Below, in pieces: positions 17,310 through 26,439 of a stretch of DNA of 64,000 nt; position 1 is the stretch's first letter, and each line of letters starts with the position of its first letter. Where the stretch lies: assembly GCF_001646865.1 (NCBI RefSeq), contig NZ_LRRB01000081.1, forward strand, positions 21,008 to 85,007, in the 5' to 3' direction. A model generated the notes under the pieces. It did not search any database. It was not told the origin of the DNA and saw only the letters and a program-made list of their open reading frames with translations. The DNA is from Aldersonia kunmingensis (lineage in GTDB: Bacteria; Actinomycetota; Actinomycetes; Mycobacteriales; Mycobacteriaceae). Both the position numbers and the translations under genes were made by a program.

Positions 17310-18272
17310 GTGGGGCGCCACCGGACGAAGTCGAACAATGTCGGTCGGCACCACACCATCATCGCGCTCTCCGCGCTCGTACCCGGCGGGCTGATCGCAG
17401 CAGCCACTTCGGCGCACGCCAACGGGGCACATCTGGGGCCGTACCCCTCGCGAGACCACATCTCGGTCGATGCGGCCGCCTCCCCGCCACCGGACACCAT
17501 CCCACTCGAACGCGTCTACCCGGACTTGAACGCGACACCGCCGCCGGCGGACACGGCCCCGGCGCCGGTCCCGAGCGTCGCAGGCACCCACCCGCTCATC
17601 AAGGCGCGGATAACTGCCCCACCAGCCGGTTCGGCGGTACCCGCGCCGCCGCCTCCCGCCGTAGCTCCGCCACCTCCGCCGATGCCGGCCGAACCGCAGT
17701 TGCCGACGAGTCTCGCGGCCGGTCGACTCGGCGTGCCCGCAATCAACCTCGCCGCCTACAAGAATGCCGCGCACCTCCTCGCCGAGCAGGAACCCAACTG
17801 CGCAATCCCGTGGACGCTGATCGCCGGAATCGGGCGGGTCGAGTCCACGCACGCCAATGACGGCAAGGCGGACCCCGACGGCACACTCGACCCGCCGATC
17901 TACGGACCGGTGCTCGACGGCAGCCTGTGGGGCAACAACGTCATCCACGACACCGATGGCGGCGCACTCGACGGGATCGCCAGGTACGACCGCGCGGTCG
18001 GCCCGATGCAGTTCCTGCCCGAGACGTGGCACCGCTACGGCGCGGACGGCAACGGGGACGGCAAGGTGGACCCGCAGAACCTGTTCGACGCCGCACTCAC
18101 CACTGGTCGCTACCTGTGCTCCGGCGGCCTGGACATGCGCGACCTGTCCCAGCAGACACGAGCGATCCTGCGCTACAACAACTCCATGGCCTACGTCACG
18201 AACGTGATGGCCTGGTCCACCGGCTACCACACCGGCATCGCGCCGACACTCGAGGAGCTGCCCCGCATCTGA
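17310..18272 (+). CDS. Secreted lytic transglycosylase (paralogue)
   Basis: A 320-residue exported protein with a signal peptide (HHTIIALSALVPGGLIAAATSAHA), a proline-rich linker (about 55-130) and a C-terminal transglycosylase domain closely related to that of the preceding gene: AGIGRVESTH with the catalytic Glu, GPMQFLPETWHRYGADGNGDG, YNNSMAYV. Domain order is linker-then-enzyme, the reverse of its neighbour. The GTG at 17310 has a GGGAGG ribosome site five bases upstream. It corresponds to Rv1230c. It cleaves peptidoglycan glycan strands (family knowledge). Confidence 0.86.
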   Translation: MGRHRTKSNNVGRHHTIIALSALVPGGLIAAATSAHANGAHLGPYPSRDHISVDAAASPPPDTIPLERVYPDLNATPPPADTAPAPVPSVAGTHPLIKARITAPPAGSAVPAPPPPAVAPPPPPMPAEPQLPTSLAAGRLGVPAINLAAYKNAAHLLAEQEPNCAIPWTLIAGIGRVESTHANDGKADPDGTLDPPIYGPVLDGSLWGNNVIHDTDGGALDGIARYDRAVGPMQFLPETWHRYGADGNGDGKVDPQNLFDAALTTGRYLCSGGLDMRDLSQQTRAILRYNNSMAYVTNVMAWSTGYHTGIAPTLEELPRI

Positions 18273-18332
18273 TCGCGGCGTGGGTCGGACCAGGGCAAAT
18301 TCGTACCGGCGGCACTCCGTAGGATCGTAGGC

Positions 18333-19469
18333 ATGCCAGTCATTACGGAATCCGACGTTCGTGCTGCCCTCTCTCGGGTGAACGACCCGGAGATCCGCAA
18401 GCCGATAACCGAGCTCGGCATGATCAAGAGCATCCGCGTCGGCGATGATGCCAGCGTCGATGTCGAGGTCTACCTGACCACCGCGGGTTGCCCGATGCGC
18501 ACCGAGATCACCGACCGGGTCACCAAGGCAGTTGCCGACGTGCCCGGCGCCGGCCAGGTGCGCGTGGAGCTCGATGTAATGAACGACGAGCAGCGCACCG
18601 AACTTCGTAAGTCGCTGCGCGGCGACTCCGCCGAGCCGGTGATTCCGTTCGCCCAGCCGGGATCGTTGACGCGCGTGTACGCCGTCGCGTCCGGTAAGGG
18701 CGGCGTCGGCAAGTCAAGCGTGACAGTCAATCTCGCTGCTGCCATGGCAGCCCGCGGCCTGTCGGTCGGCCTGCTCGACGCCGATATCTACGGCCACTCC
18801 ATTCCCCGCATGCTCGGCACCGATGCCCGCCCGACCCAGGTCGAGCGGATGATCATGCCCCCGGTCGGGCACGACGTGAAGATGATTTCGATCGCGCAGT
18901 TCACCCAAGGCAATACCCCGGTGGTGTGGCGCGGCCCGATGCTGCACCGCGCGCTGCAGCAGTTCCTCGCCGACGTGTTCTGGGGCGACCTCGATGTGCT
19001 GCTGCTCGACCTCCCGCCCGGTACCGGCGACGTCGCCATCTCGGTCGCCCAGTTGATCCCGAACGCCGAGATCCTCGTCGTCACCACCCCGCAGCAGGCT
19101 GCGGCGGAGGTTGCCGAGCGGGCCGGCGCGATCGCGCTGCAGACGCGGCAGCGCGTGGTCGGCGTGGTGGAGAACATGTCCTGGCTCGAACTGCCCGACG
19201 GCACCCGAATGGACGTGTTCCAGTCCGGCGGCGGCCAGGCCGTCTCCGAGCGGCTCAGTCTCGCGGTCGGCGCAGACGTTCCACTCCTCGGGCAGATCCC
19301 GCTCGATCCGGCGGTCGCGAAGGCCGGTGACGACGGTGTGCCGATCGTGCTCGGGATGCCCGAGTCCCCCGCCGCGAAGGCGCTCCAGGCGATCTCCGAG
19401 AAGCTCGCGGTGCGTTCGCGCGGTCTCGCGGGCATGTCGCTGTCGATCGACACCACCCGCAACCTTTAG
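18333..19469 (+). CDS. mrp: Iron-sulfur cluster carrier protein Mrp/ApbC
   Basis: A 378-residue P-loop NTPase. The N-terminal 90 residues are a DUF59/FeS-assembly domain (Cys53 in TAGCPMRTEI), then a deviant Walker A GKGGVGKS at 121-128, LLDADIYGHSIPRMLG, and LLLDLPPGTGD. It should bind and transfer Fe-S clusters to apoproteins. The CxxC motif used by many homologues near the C-terminus is not seen, as I recall is also true of the mycobacterial protein. It marks the left edge of the hopanoid insertion relative to M. tuberculosis. Confidence 0.93.
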   Translation: MPVITESDVRAALSRVNDPEIRKPITELGMIKSIRVGDDASVDVEVYLTTAGCPMRTEITDRVTKAVADVPGAGQVRVELDVMNDEQRTELRKSLRGDSAEPVIPFAQPGSLTRVYAVASGKGGVGKSSVTVNLAAAMAARGLSVGLLDADIYGHSIPRMLGTDARPTQVERMIMPPVGHDVKMISIAQFTQGNTPVVWRGPMLHRALQQFLADVFWGDLDVLLLDLPPGTGDVAISVAQLIPNAEILVVTTPQQAAAEVAERAGAIALQTRQRVVGVVENMSWLELPDGTRMDVFQSGGGQAVSERLSLAVGADVPLLGQIPLDPAVAKAGDDGVPIVLGMPESPAAKALQAISEKLAVRSRGLAGMSLSIDTTRNL

Positions 19470-19573
19470 GGCGTTCTCAGCGCACAACCGACCTCTCTCG
19501 GGCCCCGCCGCTAGGCTTGGAACGATCAACGGCACATTCCGCTGAGGCGATTCGCCGACCGCGAGGAGACACC

Positions 19574-20380
19574 GTGCAGCTCGACGACAAGGTGGTACTT
19601 GTCACGGGCGCGTCGGCGGGAATCGGGCGCGCCATCGCGGCCCGGGCCGGCGCTGCGGGCGCGCGCGTGCTCGTGCACGGCCGAGACGAGGAGCGCACCC
19701 GTCTGGTTGCCGCCGAAGTCGACGGATTTCCCCTGGTCGCAGACCTGTCTGTGGGAGCCGAGCGGGCCCGGCTCTGCGACGAGGCGCTCGAGCAGTTCGG
19801 TCGCGTCGACGTGCTGGTCAACAATGCGGGCGTCGGCTGGGCCGGACCGCTGACCGAGATGACGGTCGCGCAGTTGCGCGCCGTGATCGAGGTGGACCTG
19901 CTGGCCGCCCTGGAACTCACGCATGAACTGCTTCCCCCGATGGTGAACCGGGGCGAGGGCGCGATCTGCTTCGTTTCCTCGATCGCCGGGCGCACCGGCG
20001 TCGCGGGCGAGGCGGTGTACTCGGCCGCGAAGGCCGGCGTCGACATGTTCGCCGAAAGCCTGCGCGCCGAGACCGCCGGCACCGGTGTCGGCGTGAGTGT
20101 GGTGGTCCCTGGAGCGGTGAGCACCGGATTCTTCGAGACCCGCGGCCGGCCGTACACGCGAAGCCGGCCGCGTCCGGTGCCGCCCGAGGACGTGGCGAAT
20201 GCGGTGCTGACGACCATCACGCGCGGGCGCGCCGAGGCGTGGGTGCCCGGTTGGCTGCGGATCGCGCCGGCCGTGCGGGTGCTCGCGCCCGGCGCCTACC
20301 GCCAGTTGAGCACGCGCTTCGGTGAGCAGGTCCGCGTCAGTCCCGAGCCGAACCACACGTCCCACGAGGGCGCGTCATGA
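19574..20380 (+). CDS. Short-chain dehydrogenase/reductase
   Basis: A 268-residue classical SDR with TGASAGIG (about 11-18), VNNAGVGW and the catalytic Tyr-x-x-x-Lys in YSAAK. The GTG at 19574 follows an AGGAGA ribosome site and was preferred to an upstream TTG. The short loop GRDEER after the second strand suggests NADP(H). The stop overlaps the next gene's ATG by four bases. Substrate unknown. Confidence 0.88.
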   Translation: MQLDDKVVLVTGASAGIGRAIAARAGAAGARVLVHGRDEERTRLVAAEVDGFPLVADLSVGAERARLCDEALEQFGRVDVLVNNAGVGWAGPLTEMTVAQLRAVIEVDLLAALELTHELLPPMVNRGEGAICFVSSIAGRTGVAGEAVYSAAKAGVDMFAESLRAETAGTGVGVSVVVPGAVSTGFFETRGRPYTRSRPRPVPPEDVANAVLTTITRGRAEAWVPGWLRIAPAVRVLAPGAYRQLSTRFGEQVRVSPEPNHTSHEGAS

Positions 20381-21336
20381 TCCTGGTCCTCATCCTCGGA
20401 CTGCTGGCGTCGTTCCTGTTCGCCCTCGCCGCGTGGTTCCAGCAGCGCGCGGCACGCGCGACGGTCGCGCCGGACATAACGACGGGCGCCGACATCCCCC
20501 GTGCGACCAGCCTCATCAAGGTGCTGCTGCGCAGCCGCACCTGGCTGACCGGCTGGGCGACCAACCTCGGCGGCTTCCTCACCCAGGCAATTGCGCTGCA
20601 TTTCGGATCGGTGGCCGTAGTGCAGCCGCTGATGTCGACGCAGCTCCTGTTCGCGCTGCCGCTGTCCGCGGCCGAACAGCGCCGCTGGCCGACGCGGCGC
20701 GACTGGTGCGCGGCAATTCTGGTGGTCGGTGGTCTGGTGCTGCTGCTCACCGCCGACGATGCCGCGCCGCTGTCCGGCGACCCCCGGCGCTCACGGGTCC
20801 TGCTGGCAATCGTGAGCGCGGTCGGGCTCATCGCGATCCTGCTCGCGGTGAGCCGCCGGGCATCGCTGCGGACGGCCAGCATGCTGATCGCGGTGGGCGC
20901 GGGGGTTTGTTTCGCGCTGAGCGCGGTATTCATGAAGATGACCGTTGACAACCTGGTACACGTCGGGATACCGGGAACCGCCGTGGACTGGCCCGGCTAC
21001 GCGCTCGCCGGTTCGACGTTGGCGGGGCTGCTCCTCGAACAGCAGGCGTTCGCCAGCGGAACACTGCCCTCCGCGGTCGCCGCAATGAGCGTCACCAATC
21101 CAGTGGTCAGTCTCACAATCGGGCTGATGGCATTCGAGGTTCCAGCGCCCACAACGCCGGGCACTCTGGCCGCCATCGCGGGTGCGGGAGTGCTTATCGC
21201 CGTGGGCATCACGGGCCTCGCGAACTCGCCCAGCGTGCAGGCGATGTATGGCTCGGGCGCGGCCGCCACGCCGTCCGGACGGGTACCCCCGCAGGGCATA
21301 ACCAGGGCGAATGCACCAGCCACGCCGAAAAGCTAG
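20377..21336 (+). CDS. DMT-superfamily (EamA/NIPA-like) transporter
   Basis: A 319-residue membrane protein with about nine hydrophobic helices starting at the very N-terminus (ILVLILGLLASFLFALAAWFQQ). The segment LHFGSVAVVQPLMSTQLLFALPL, repeated in looser form as AMSVTNPVVSLTIGLMAFEVP, is the paired helix-4-like motif of drug/metabolite and NIPA-type carriers. It is coupled to the upstream SDR. Substrate is not predictable. Confidence 0.78.
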   Translation: MILVLILGLLASFLFALAAWFQQRAARATVAPDITTGADIPRATSLIKVLLRSRTWLTGWATNLGGFLTQAIALHFGSVAVVQPLMSTQLLFALPLSAAEQRRWPTRRDWCAAILVVGGLVLLLTADDAAPLSGDPRRSRVLLAIVSAVGLIAILLAVSRRASLRTASMLIAVGAGVCFALSAVFMKMTVDNLVHVGIPGTAVDWPGYALAGSTLAGLLLEQQAFASGTLPSAVAAMSVTNPVVSLTIGLMAFEVPAPTTPGTLAAIAGAGVLIAVGITGLANSPSVQAMYGSGAAATPSGRVPPQGITRANAPATPKS

Positions 21337-21353
21337 GGGCGACTTTGACGAAC

Positions 21354-22127
21354 ATGCATGGCATATTGGCCCATATGCCAATCGACGCTGATGCTGCCGA
21401 TTCGGCCCTTCTCGGTCCCACTGCTGGCGTTGCTACGGCCCAACCGGATCGCTTTACGGGCTCTACGACGGACACGCAGGAACACGACCACCACCACTTG
21501 ATCGTCGAGCTCGGAAAGCTCCGGCCCACGCTGCTGCGCGGACTGCGCCTGTTGTTGGAGACGGTCGTTATCCCGACGATGCTGCTCTACGCGTGCACCC
21601 TCACCGTCGGTTCCTTCTGGGGTTTGATCGCCGTGCTCGCCTGGTGTGCGTTCACCGTCGGCGTCCGGTTCATCGCCCGGGCCCGCGTGCCCGGCACCCT
21701 GCTACTCGCGGTCGGGATGATCGTCGGCCGCACCACCATCTCGCTGGCGTTCTCGAGCGTCTACGTCTACCTGTTCCAGCCGATCATCGGCTCGCTGTTC
21801 ATGGCGGCACTGTTCCTCGGTAGCGCGGCGATCGGCCGCCCGGTGACGATGCGGCTCGCGCAGGACTTCGTCGCATTGCCGAACCGGTTGTTCCACGACA
21901 AGCGGGTCCGCCGGATGTTCACCGAGGTCGCCCTGATCTGGGGTGCGTCACGGCTGATCGATGCCAGCCTCGGTTACAGCATGCTGCAGTTCGGCGGCGT
22001 CGACGCCGGCCTGCTCTCCCGCGGGACGTTCAGCGCACTGCTGACGGTCACCGCCGTCGCGGCGTGCGCAGCGTGGGGCTGGAACAAGCTCCGCCGCATG
22101 CCGGGCGTGACGTTCCGGATGGCATGA
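21354..22127 (+). CDS. VC0807-like conserved membrane protein
   Basis: About 257 residues with a hydrophilic His-rich N-terminus (DTQEHDHHHL, a possible metal site) and six hydrophobic helices. Segments such as RGLRLLLETVVIPTMLLY, GTLLLAVGMIVGRTTISLAFSSVYVYLFQPIIG and FTEVALIWGASRLIDASLGYSML resemble the VC0807-family membrane proteins; function is unknown. Start is uncertain: TTG 21345, with AGGGG five bases upstream, is equally possible. Confidence 0.68.
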   Translation: MHGILAHMPIDADAADSALLGPTAGVATAQPDRFTGSTTDTQEHDHHHLIVELGKLRPTLLRGLRLLLETVVIPTMLLYACTLTVGSFWGLIAVLAWCAFTVGVRFIARARVPGTLLLAVGMIVGRTTISLAFSSVYVYLFQPIIGSLFMAALFLGSAAIGRPVTMRLAQDFVALPNRLFHDKRVRRMFTEVALIWGASRLIDASLGYSMLQFGGVDAGLLSRGTFSALLTVTAVAACAAWGWNKLRRMPGVTFRMA

Positions 22128-22202
22128 CACTTTAAGCACGCTGTACGGCGCTCCGAGGGCTTCGCACTTGCGGGCACGCCCGGGTGTGTTATTACCGAGG
22201 GT

Positions 22203-24287
22203 GTGACCGTCGCCTTCGACGCACCACCCTCACGGCCCAATCCGGTTCGGGAAGTCGCCGCCGGACTCGCGGTGTTCGGCTTCTATCTGGTCGTCGATTT
22301 TCTCGGCGGCCCCGACCGCCAAGCGACGGCTGACCACAATGCCGAGCAGCTGATCGATCTCGAGCGCTGGCTGCACATCGACAACGAGCGCGCGCTCAAC
22401 GACTGGCTGCATCCGCACGAGACACTCACCACCCTGGCGAACTACGAGTACGCCATCACCTACGTCATCAGCGCGTTCGCGCTGCTGGGCTGGCTGTACT
22501 GGCGCGACCCGATCGACTATCGCCGGGCGCGCAGTTCGTTCATCGTGCTCAACCTGCTCGCCATCACGTGCTTCGCGTTCTATCCCGTCACCCCACCCCG
22601 GCTGCTGCCCGAACTCGGCTACACCGACACGGTCCTGCAGGGCGGCACTATCGGCTCGTGGGGTACGCCGCTGGTGGGCAACGCCAATCAGTTGGCGGCG
22701 ATGCCGTCGCTGCATATCGCATGGGCCTTGTGGGTCAGCGTTGTGCTCGCCCGCCTCGCCCGCGGACGGTTCGTGCAGGGCGTCAGCGGCATACACGTCG
22801 CTGTCACCCTGTTCGTCATCATCGCGACGGCGAACCACTACTGGGTGGACGCGCTCGCCGCGGTGCCCTTCATCTGTGTCAGCGTCGTGGTGGTGGACTG
22901 GCATCGCACCCGCACCACCCGCGCCAAAGTGCCCGCCTCCGACGCATTCTTCCTCCATGTCGAGAGCGATCAGGCGCCGCAGCACGTCGGCGGCATGGTC
23001 GTCCTGGATACGTCCGCCCCTGGAGTGCCGAGCCTCGACGAGGTTCGTGCGCTCATCCACGACGAACTCGGGAACCTGCCCCGGTTCCGGCAGCGCATCG
23101 TGCCGCCCACCAGGTGGCGCCGGGCGCGCTGGGTCGACACGGACCACGTCGACTGGGAGTGGCATGTGTGCGAACGCATCGCGCGCCCGCCCGACGGCGT
23201 GACGGACGGCGGTGTCGACGCCGCAGCGGCGGCGCAGAGTCTCGCCATCGCCGATCTCGCCGCCGAGCGGCTGCCGCTCGACCGGCCGCCGTGGCGGATG
23301 GTGCTGATCCGCGAGATCACTCCCGGCCGAACCGGCCTAGCGTTCCTGGTGCACCACAGCGTGGCCGACGGGATCGGCACCGTCGTGCAGGCGCTCAACC
23401 TGCTTCGCCCGCGCTACGACTTGCCGGAGTCCGACCGGCCGCCGCTGAGCCGCACACGCAAGGCGGCGGCAATCGGCGCTGGTCTCGCGCAGCTCGCCAC
23501 GGATGGCTCTCCGGCGGATCGGCTGCAAATAGCCTCTCCAGCAAGAGAATTCGCAACCGCCCGACTGCCGATGTCGATGGCCCGTGCCGTTGCGCACGCG
23601 AACGGCGCCCGAGTGACCGATCTCGTGCTCGCGCTCGTTGCCACCGCGATCGTGCGGACGAATCCCCATTTCGCCTTGGCCGCCGGCGGGCGCCTACGGG
23701 TATCGGTGCCGATCATGCTGCGCGAACCGGGTGCCGCCGCCGAGGGCAATGTGACCGCGGCCGTCATGATCGATGTGCCGCTCGGCGACCTAAGCACCGC
23801 TGAACGATTGGCGGAGATTCGCAGCCGCAGCGACCGGTTGCGCACACCGACGCGGGCGCTCGCGTCGCGCTTCGTGATGAGTTCGGCACTCGGCCTGTTC
23901 CCTGTTCCCGCGCAACGCTGGTTCGCGCGAACCGTCTACGGCCCGGCCATCTTCCAGTCGATCGTGTCGAATATGCCGGGTCCGGACGTCCAGATGAGCT
24001 TCTGCGATGTCCCGATCGAATACGTGGTGCCGATCCTGCCGTTGGCCCCCGGCGTCCCCGTCGCCGTCGGGGCACTGAGCTGGAACGGCTACCTCGGTCT
24101 CGGCATCGCCACCGATCCCGCAGGGGTGCATGCGCGCCCGTTGGCCGACGAAATCGCCCGCGCGCTGGACGAACTCGCCGCCGGGCACCCCGTGGTGCCC
24201 GCTCAGTCCTCCTCGGCGCTGCCCCACTCGAGTGCAAGCAACATCTGGGCGCGTGCCCGCGGCGAATCGAGCGCCCCTCCGAAGTAG
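22203..24287 (+). CDS. Fused PAP2 phosphatase and WS/DGAT acyltransferase
   Basis: A 694-residue two-domain protein. Residues 15-235 are a PAP2-type membrane domain with about six helices, PSLH at 168-171 and NHYWVD at 211-216 (catalytic His and Asp). Residues 243-690 are a complete wax-ester synthase/diacylglycerol acyltransferase domain with the catalytic HHSVADG at 384-390 and a conserved SNMPGP near the C-terminus. It could dephosphorylate phosphatidic acid and acylate the resulting diacylglycerol, joining the last two steps of triacylglycerol synthesis (inference). Its last 85 bases overlap the convergent PucR-type gene. Such bifunctional proteins are known in actinobacteria. Confidence 0.88.
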   Translation: MTVAFDAPPSRPNPVREVAAGLAVFGFYLVVDFLGGPDRQATADHNAEQLIDLERWLHIDNERALNDWLHPHETLTTLANYEYAITYVISAFALLGWLYWRDPIDYRRARSSFIVLNLLAITCFAFYPVTPPRLLPELGYTDTVLQGGTIGSWGTPLVGNANQLAAMPSLHIAWALWVSVVLARLARGRFVQGVSGIHVAVTLFVIIATANHYWVDALAAVPFICVSVVVVDWHRTRTTRAKVPASDAFFLHVESDQAPQHVGGMVVLDTSAPGVPSLDEVRALIHDELGNLPRFRQRIVPPTRWRRARWVDTDHVDWEWHVCERIARPPDGVTDGGVDAAAAAQSLAIADLAAERLPLDRPPWRMVLIREITPGRTGLAFLVHHSVADGIGTVVQALNLLRPRYDLPESDRPPLSRTRKAAAIGAGLAQLATDGSPADRLQIASPAREFATARLPMSMARAVAHANGARVTDLVLALVATAIVRTNPHFALAAGGRLRVSVPIMLREPGAAAEGNVTAAVMIDVPLGDLSTAERLAEIRSRSDRLRTPTRALASRFVMSSALGLFPVPAQRWFARTVYGPAIFQSIVSNMPGPDVQMSFCDVPIEYVVPILPLAPGVPVAVGALSWNGYLGLGIATDPAGVHARPLADEIARALDELAAGHPVVPAQSSSALPHSSASNIWARARGESSAPPK

Positions 24288-25438
24288 TTGCGCAGCTGCG
24301 CCATTCGATAGCGAACGGTCTGCGGATGCACGTACAACTCCTCGGCGACCGCGGATCGGTCACCCATATGCCGCAGCCAGGCTGCGAGCGTCTCTGTCAG
24401 CCGCTCGCGCGTCGCCGGTGCGAGGTCGGCGAGCGGCGCGAGCACCTGCCGCCGCAGCGCATTGATCGGCCGCGGGTCCCTGTGCACGATCAGCGTGTCG
24501 AGGTGTTCGGTGACGAAGAGCGGGTCGCCTGCGAGGAGCCCGCGCCGCTGCAGGTCCATTGCGATCTGCGGCAGTCGCATGCTTGCGGGAAGCAGATCGA
24601 GCGGAACCGATGGTCCGACAATGGCATTCGCGCCACGGAGCGCCGTCTCCGCGCGGTCGCGACGGGCGCGACCGATCGGGCCGGGCACGATCGCGCCGTA
24701 CAGCGTGGGTGTTCGCACCGGGAGGCACTGGGAGTCGAGGCGATCCACCACCGCGCGAGCCGTCGCCTCGGCCGGGTCGACGAGCACGACGCAGGCCTGC
24801 TCGGGTAGCTCCCATCTGGCCCGCTCGGCCGCACTGCCGACAGCGACGCTGTCCGACCGGTCGGACAGCAGCAGATCCGAGAGCTCGCGTCGGAATCGCT
24901 CGCGCTCGGCGACGGCCTCGGACTGTTCGAGCACGTAGCCGTTCGCGGACGCTGAGGACAGCTGATCGACGAAGACGAAGACCGCCTCGGCGAGTGCGGC
25001 GAGCACCTCGGAGGACAGGTGCATCTCGAGGGCGATCATCGAGACCTGCCGCCACGCCGCGCGGGCTCCGACCTGGTACGCGCTCAACAGGGAGGTGAGG
25101 TCGCGGCCGTGCATCCACTGCAGGCGGCCGATCTGCTCGAACACCAACTGCACGGTCGGCTCGGTGTTGAGCGGTTCCGGTTCGCGGTGCTCGAGTCCGC
25201 GCAGGGCCATCTCGATGAGTCGGTGCACGAACAACCCCGCGGCCTCGGCAACATCGAGGCCGTTCTCGTCGAGGAACTCCGCATAGTCCGGCCAGTCCAT
25301 CCGGAGTAGGTCACCGACCTGATCGAGCAACCCCGGCAAGCGAGCCACGAGCGACCGCTCCAGGCGTTCGAGGTCTGGAGCACTCCGCAATACGGAGCCT
25401 TCGGGGTGCTCCGCAGGCTGCGTACCCGAGTTTTCCAT
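24203..25438 (-). CDS. PucR/CdaR-type transcriptional regulator
   Basis: A 411-residue protein. The N-terminal half is an all-helical sensor-like region with an MHGRDLTSLLSAYQVGARAAWR segment (about 114-135) typical of RsbT-co-antagonist-like regulators, then a GGDEF-like central region, and a C-terminal PucR helix-turn-helix (RSAVAEELYVHPQTVRYRMAQLRNYFG, about 365-391). It is divergent from hpnC with a 119-base gap and is the best candidate to control the hopanoid operon; the signal is unknown. Confidence 0.82.
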   Translation of the reverse strand: MENSGTQPAEHPEGSVLRSAPDLERLERSLVARLPGLLDQVGDLLRMDWPDYAEFLDENGLDVAEAAGLFVHRLIEMALRGLEHREPEPLNTEPTVQLVFEQIGRLQWMHGRDLTSLLSAYQVGARAAWRQVSMIALEMHLSSEVLAALAEAVFVFVDQLSSASANGYVLEQSEAVAERERFRRELSDLLLSDRSDSVAVGSAAERARWELPEQACVVLVDPAEATARAVVDRLDSQCLPVRTPTLYGAIVPGPIGRARRDRAETALRGANAIVGPSVPLDLLPASMRLPQIAMDLQRRGLLAGDPLFVTEHLDTLIVHRDPRPINALRRQVLAPLADLAPATRERLTETLAAWLRHMGDRSAVAEELYVHPQTVRYRMAQLRNYFGGALDSPRARAQMLLALEWGSAEED

Positions 25439-25557
25439 TTGTCAGAAATAGCACGATTTGGGACGGCGTGTCGGCTTTGTTTTATCACCGCATGACAAAA
25501 ATGCGTTCCAAGAACTACGCGGAGCAGTGCAGATTTAGCCCCTGACGGCGGGAAACA

Positions 25558-26439
25558 ATGATCAACATGTGCGCGATGCACTTCGCATCGGAATCGGATT
25601 CGATGCACGCCAAAGAGAGCGCGGAGAATTTTCCGGTCGCCCTCCGGTTGTTGCCCGCCGGTATTCGCAATGATCTGCACGCGCTCTATTCGGTCGCCCG
25701 AACCATCGATGATCTCGGTGACGAGGCGCCCGGAAATCGGGTCGCCGCACTCACCGAGTTCCGCGACGACATGCGCCTCATCTGGGCCGGCGAGACACCC
25801 TTCAACCCGGTGCTCCGCGCACTCGTGCCGACCGTCCGGGCACACAATCTCCACCCAGAACCGTTCGAGCGACTGGTCGAGGCCAACCTCGTCGATCAGC
25901 GCGTCACCCGCTACGGGACCTACGAGGATCTGATCGGGTACTGCCATTTCTCCGCCGACCCGATCGGCCACCTGGTGCTGGCGGTCTTTGACGCGGCCTC
26001 CCCCGCACGCATCGAGCTGTCGGATCGGGTCTGCCGCGCGCTGCAACTGCTCGAGCACTGGCAGGACGTGGCCGAGGACCGCGCCGCCGGACGGGTGTAT
26101 CTCCCGCTCGAGGACCTCGAACGATTCGACGTCGCGGAGTCCGAATTGGACCGGCCGTTCGCGAGCGCGGCCCTGCGCCAGCTGATGCGTTTCGAAATCG
26201 AGCGGGCTGCCGCGCTATTGGAGTCCGGCGCTGCACTGGTCGGGCACCTGCGCGGCTGGGCAAGGGTCGCCGTCGCCGGCTATGTGGCCGGCGGCCGGGC
26301 CACCGCGCACGCGTTGCGCCGTTCGAACGGTGATGTGCTCGCCGCCAAAACCAGCCCCAGCCGGGGCCGCACTGCCGCGAGCGCGGCCCGACTGTTGATC
26401 GCACCACCGCGATCGAAGAGTGAAAGGGGCGGTGTTTGA
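25558..26439 (+). CDS. hpnC: Squalene synthase-like HpnC
   Basis: A 293-residue trans-isoprenyl diphosphate synthase-like protein, first gene of the hopanoid operon. HpnC converts presqualene diphosphate to hydroxysqualene. It has [11 protein letters not shown] near residue 22, the first Asp-rich site [11 protein letters not shown] (about 46-56) and the second in [29 protein letters not shown] 25558 has a GGCGGGA ribosome site; later ATGs at codons 5, 7 and 16 are possible. The stop overlaps the next gene's TTG. Confidence 0.92.
   Translation: MINMCAMHFASESDSMHAKESAENFPVALRLLPAGIRNDLHALYSVARTIDDLGDEAPGNRVAALTEFRDDMRLIWAGETPFNPVLRALVPTVRAHNLHPEPFERLVEANLVDQRVTRYGTYEDLIGYCHFSADPIGHLVLAVFDAASPARIELSDRVCRALQLLEHWQDVAEDRAAGRVYLPLEDLERFDVAESELDRPFASAALRQLMRFEIERAAALLESGAALVGHLRGWARVAVAGYVAGGRATAHALRRSNGDVLAAKTSPSRGRTAASAARLLIAPPRSKSERGGV

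Noticed and set aside
25438..25499. TTTGTCA and TGACAAA as a long-range inverted repeat before hpnC
   Set aside because: Only seven bases each, 48 apart, and the left one overlaps the regulator start; could be chance.
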